NCBI GenBank assembly: GCA_029933365.1
Contig: JAOZOH010000171.1
Span: forward strand, 1-5,340
DNA length: 5,340 nucleotides
Direction of reading: 5' to 3'
Source: Desulfuromusa sp.
GTDB lineage: Bacteria; Desulfobacterota; Desulfuromonadia; Desulfuromonadales; Geopsychrobacteraceae
Made by a program: the position numbers and the translations under genes. The stretch's first letter is position 1, and the number at the start of each line of letters is the position of its first letter. The notes below the pieces were generated by a model. The model was not told where the DNA came from. It saw only the letters and a program-made list of their open reading frames with translations, and searched no databases. Shown here piece after piece: positions 4,997 to 5,340 of the stretch.

Positions 4997-5340
4997 TTAT
5001 GTTTTGACTTTTTCTTTTTCTTCCGTGATTTCCGTGGACTCATCAATATCAAATTCCAACTCATGTTCACTGTCCCGCACCGCTTCGGTCAGGGCATCGG
5101 CAAACAAACGAGCAAAACCATTGGCAAACTTGGCCGATTTGGCGACATCCCCGCCGCACATGTAGATCAGTTCCGACAGTTTCAAGGTCGCTTGCTGTTT
5201 CAAGGCCTCTTCAATCAACCCGGCAAAAGCAGCCATCTGCCGTTCATGGTCAACCACCTCCATCCATGCGGCATCGTCCTTGCGTCCTTTGCGCTCCATC
5301 GCCTCAACTTCGGCTATCAGCTTGCGGTCTTCCAGGGCCT
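4997..5340 (-). CDS. Probable phage terminase small subunit (5' part outside the window)
   Basis: The frame is open to the right edge, so only the last 113 residues are seen. An internal ATG at 5299 is probably not the start, because coding continues upstream (ALEDRKLIAEVEA before it). The visible part is mostly helical and charged: a likely coiled coil at the start (EDRKLIAEVEAMERKGRK), then helices around HERQMAAFAGLIEEALKQQA and KFANGFARLFADALTEAVRD, and a strongly acidic tail (EHELEFDIDESTEITEEKEK). Small terminase subunits recognise the packaging site, form rings and bind the large subunit through their C-terminus, and they are encoded just before it. The call rests mainly on this position and on the helical layout. 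The DNA-binding domain would lie in the missing N-terminus. No specific family motif is recognised. Confidence 0.55.
   Translation of the reverse strand, partial: ALEDRKLIAEVEAMERKGRKDDAAWMEVVDHERQMAAFAGLIEEALKQQATLKLSELIYMCGGDVAKSAKFANGFARLFADALTEAVRDSEHELEFDIDESTEITEEKEKVKT

Overview
The window joins two compositionally different halves. The left half (about 1-2560) is AT-rich, chromosome-like DNA. It holds a single gene on the minus strand, a membrane-anchored diguanylate cyclase with a sensory region. Its reading frame is interrupted twice. The right half (about 2570-5340) is visibly richer in G+C. It carries a minus-strand phage packaging module read from right to left: a probable small terminase subunit (partial, cut by the window edge), a GpA-family large terminase subunit, and a small excisionase-like helix-turn-helix protein.

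Host: the sequence suggests a Gram-negative proteobacterium or related group, because it combines a two-pass periplasmic-sensor/PAS/GGDEF protein with a lambda-GpA-type terminase. The CTTGGTG-type repeat between the terminase genes recalls repeats I associate with Desulfuromonas/Geobacter-like and other environmental genomes, but that is only a hint. No genus can be named from the sequence.

Layout: 1-173 holds a hairpin terminator for the cyclase gene and a short tRNA T-arm-like inverted repeat just past its stop codon. 174-2012 is the cyclase. Its GGDEF active site and RxxD inhibitory site are both intact, but they lie in a different frame from the sensor part because of one extra base at 576. 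A lysine-rich N-terminus with a proper ATG and ribosome binding site lies in a third frame, separated by what looks like one missing A in the run at 1945-1949. Upstream is a promoter-like pair of perfect hexamers overlapping a TGTCAA-N3-TTGACA palindrome. 2166-2540 has no intact gene, but contains eroded reading-frame pieces and small inverted repeats.

A strong 11-bp hairpin at 2571-2603 separates the two halves. The phage genes then follow with tight spacing: the helix-turn-helix gene starts 6 bases after the large terminase stop. A 114-bp element bounded by inverted repeats fills nearly all of the gap between the small and large terminase genes.

How it fits together: in a lambda-like phage the large terminase is followed by head-tail joining and portal genes. 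Here the series stops after one small excisionase-like gene, and AT-rich DNA without phage genes follows. This suggests a prophage remnant or the end of an integrated element such as a phage satellite. I see no convincing wholly new system. The orphan packaging module, the inverted-repeat insert and the twice-frameshifted but otherwise intact cyclase are the points most worth checking.
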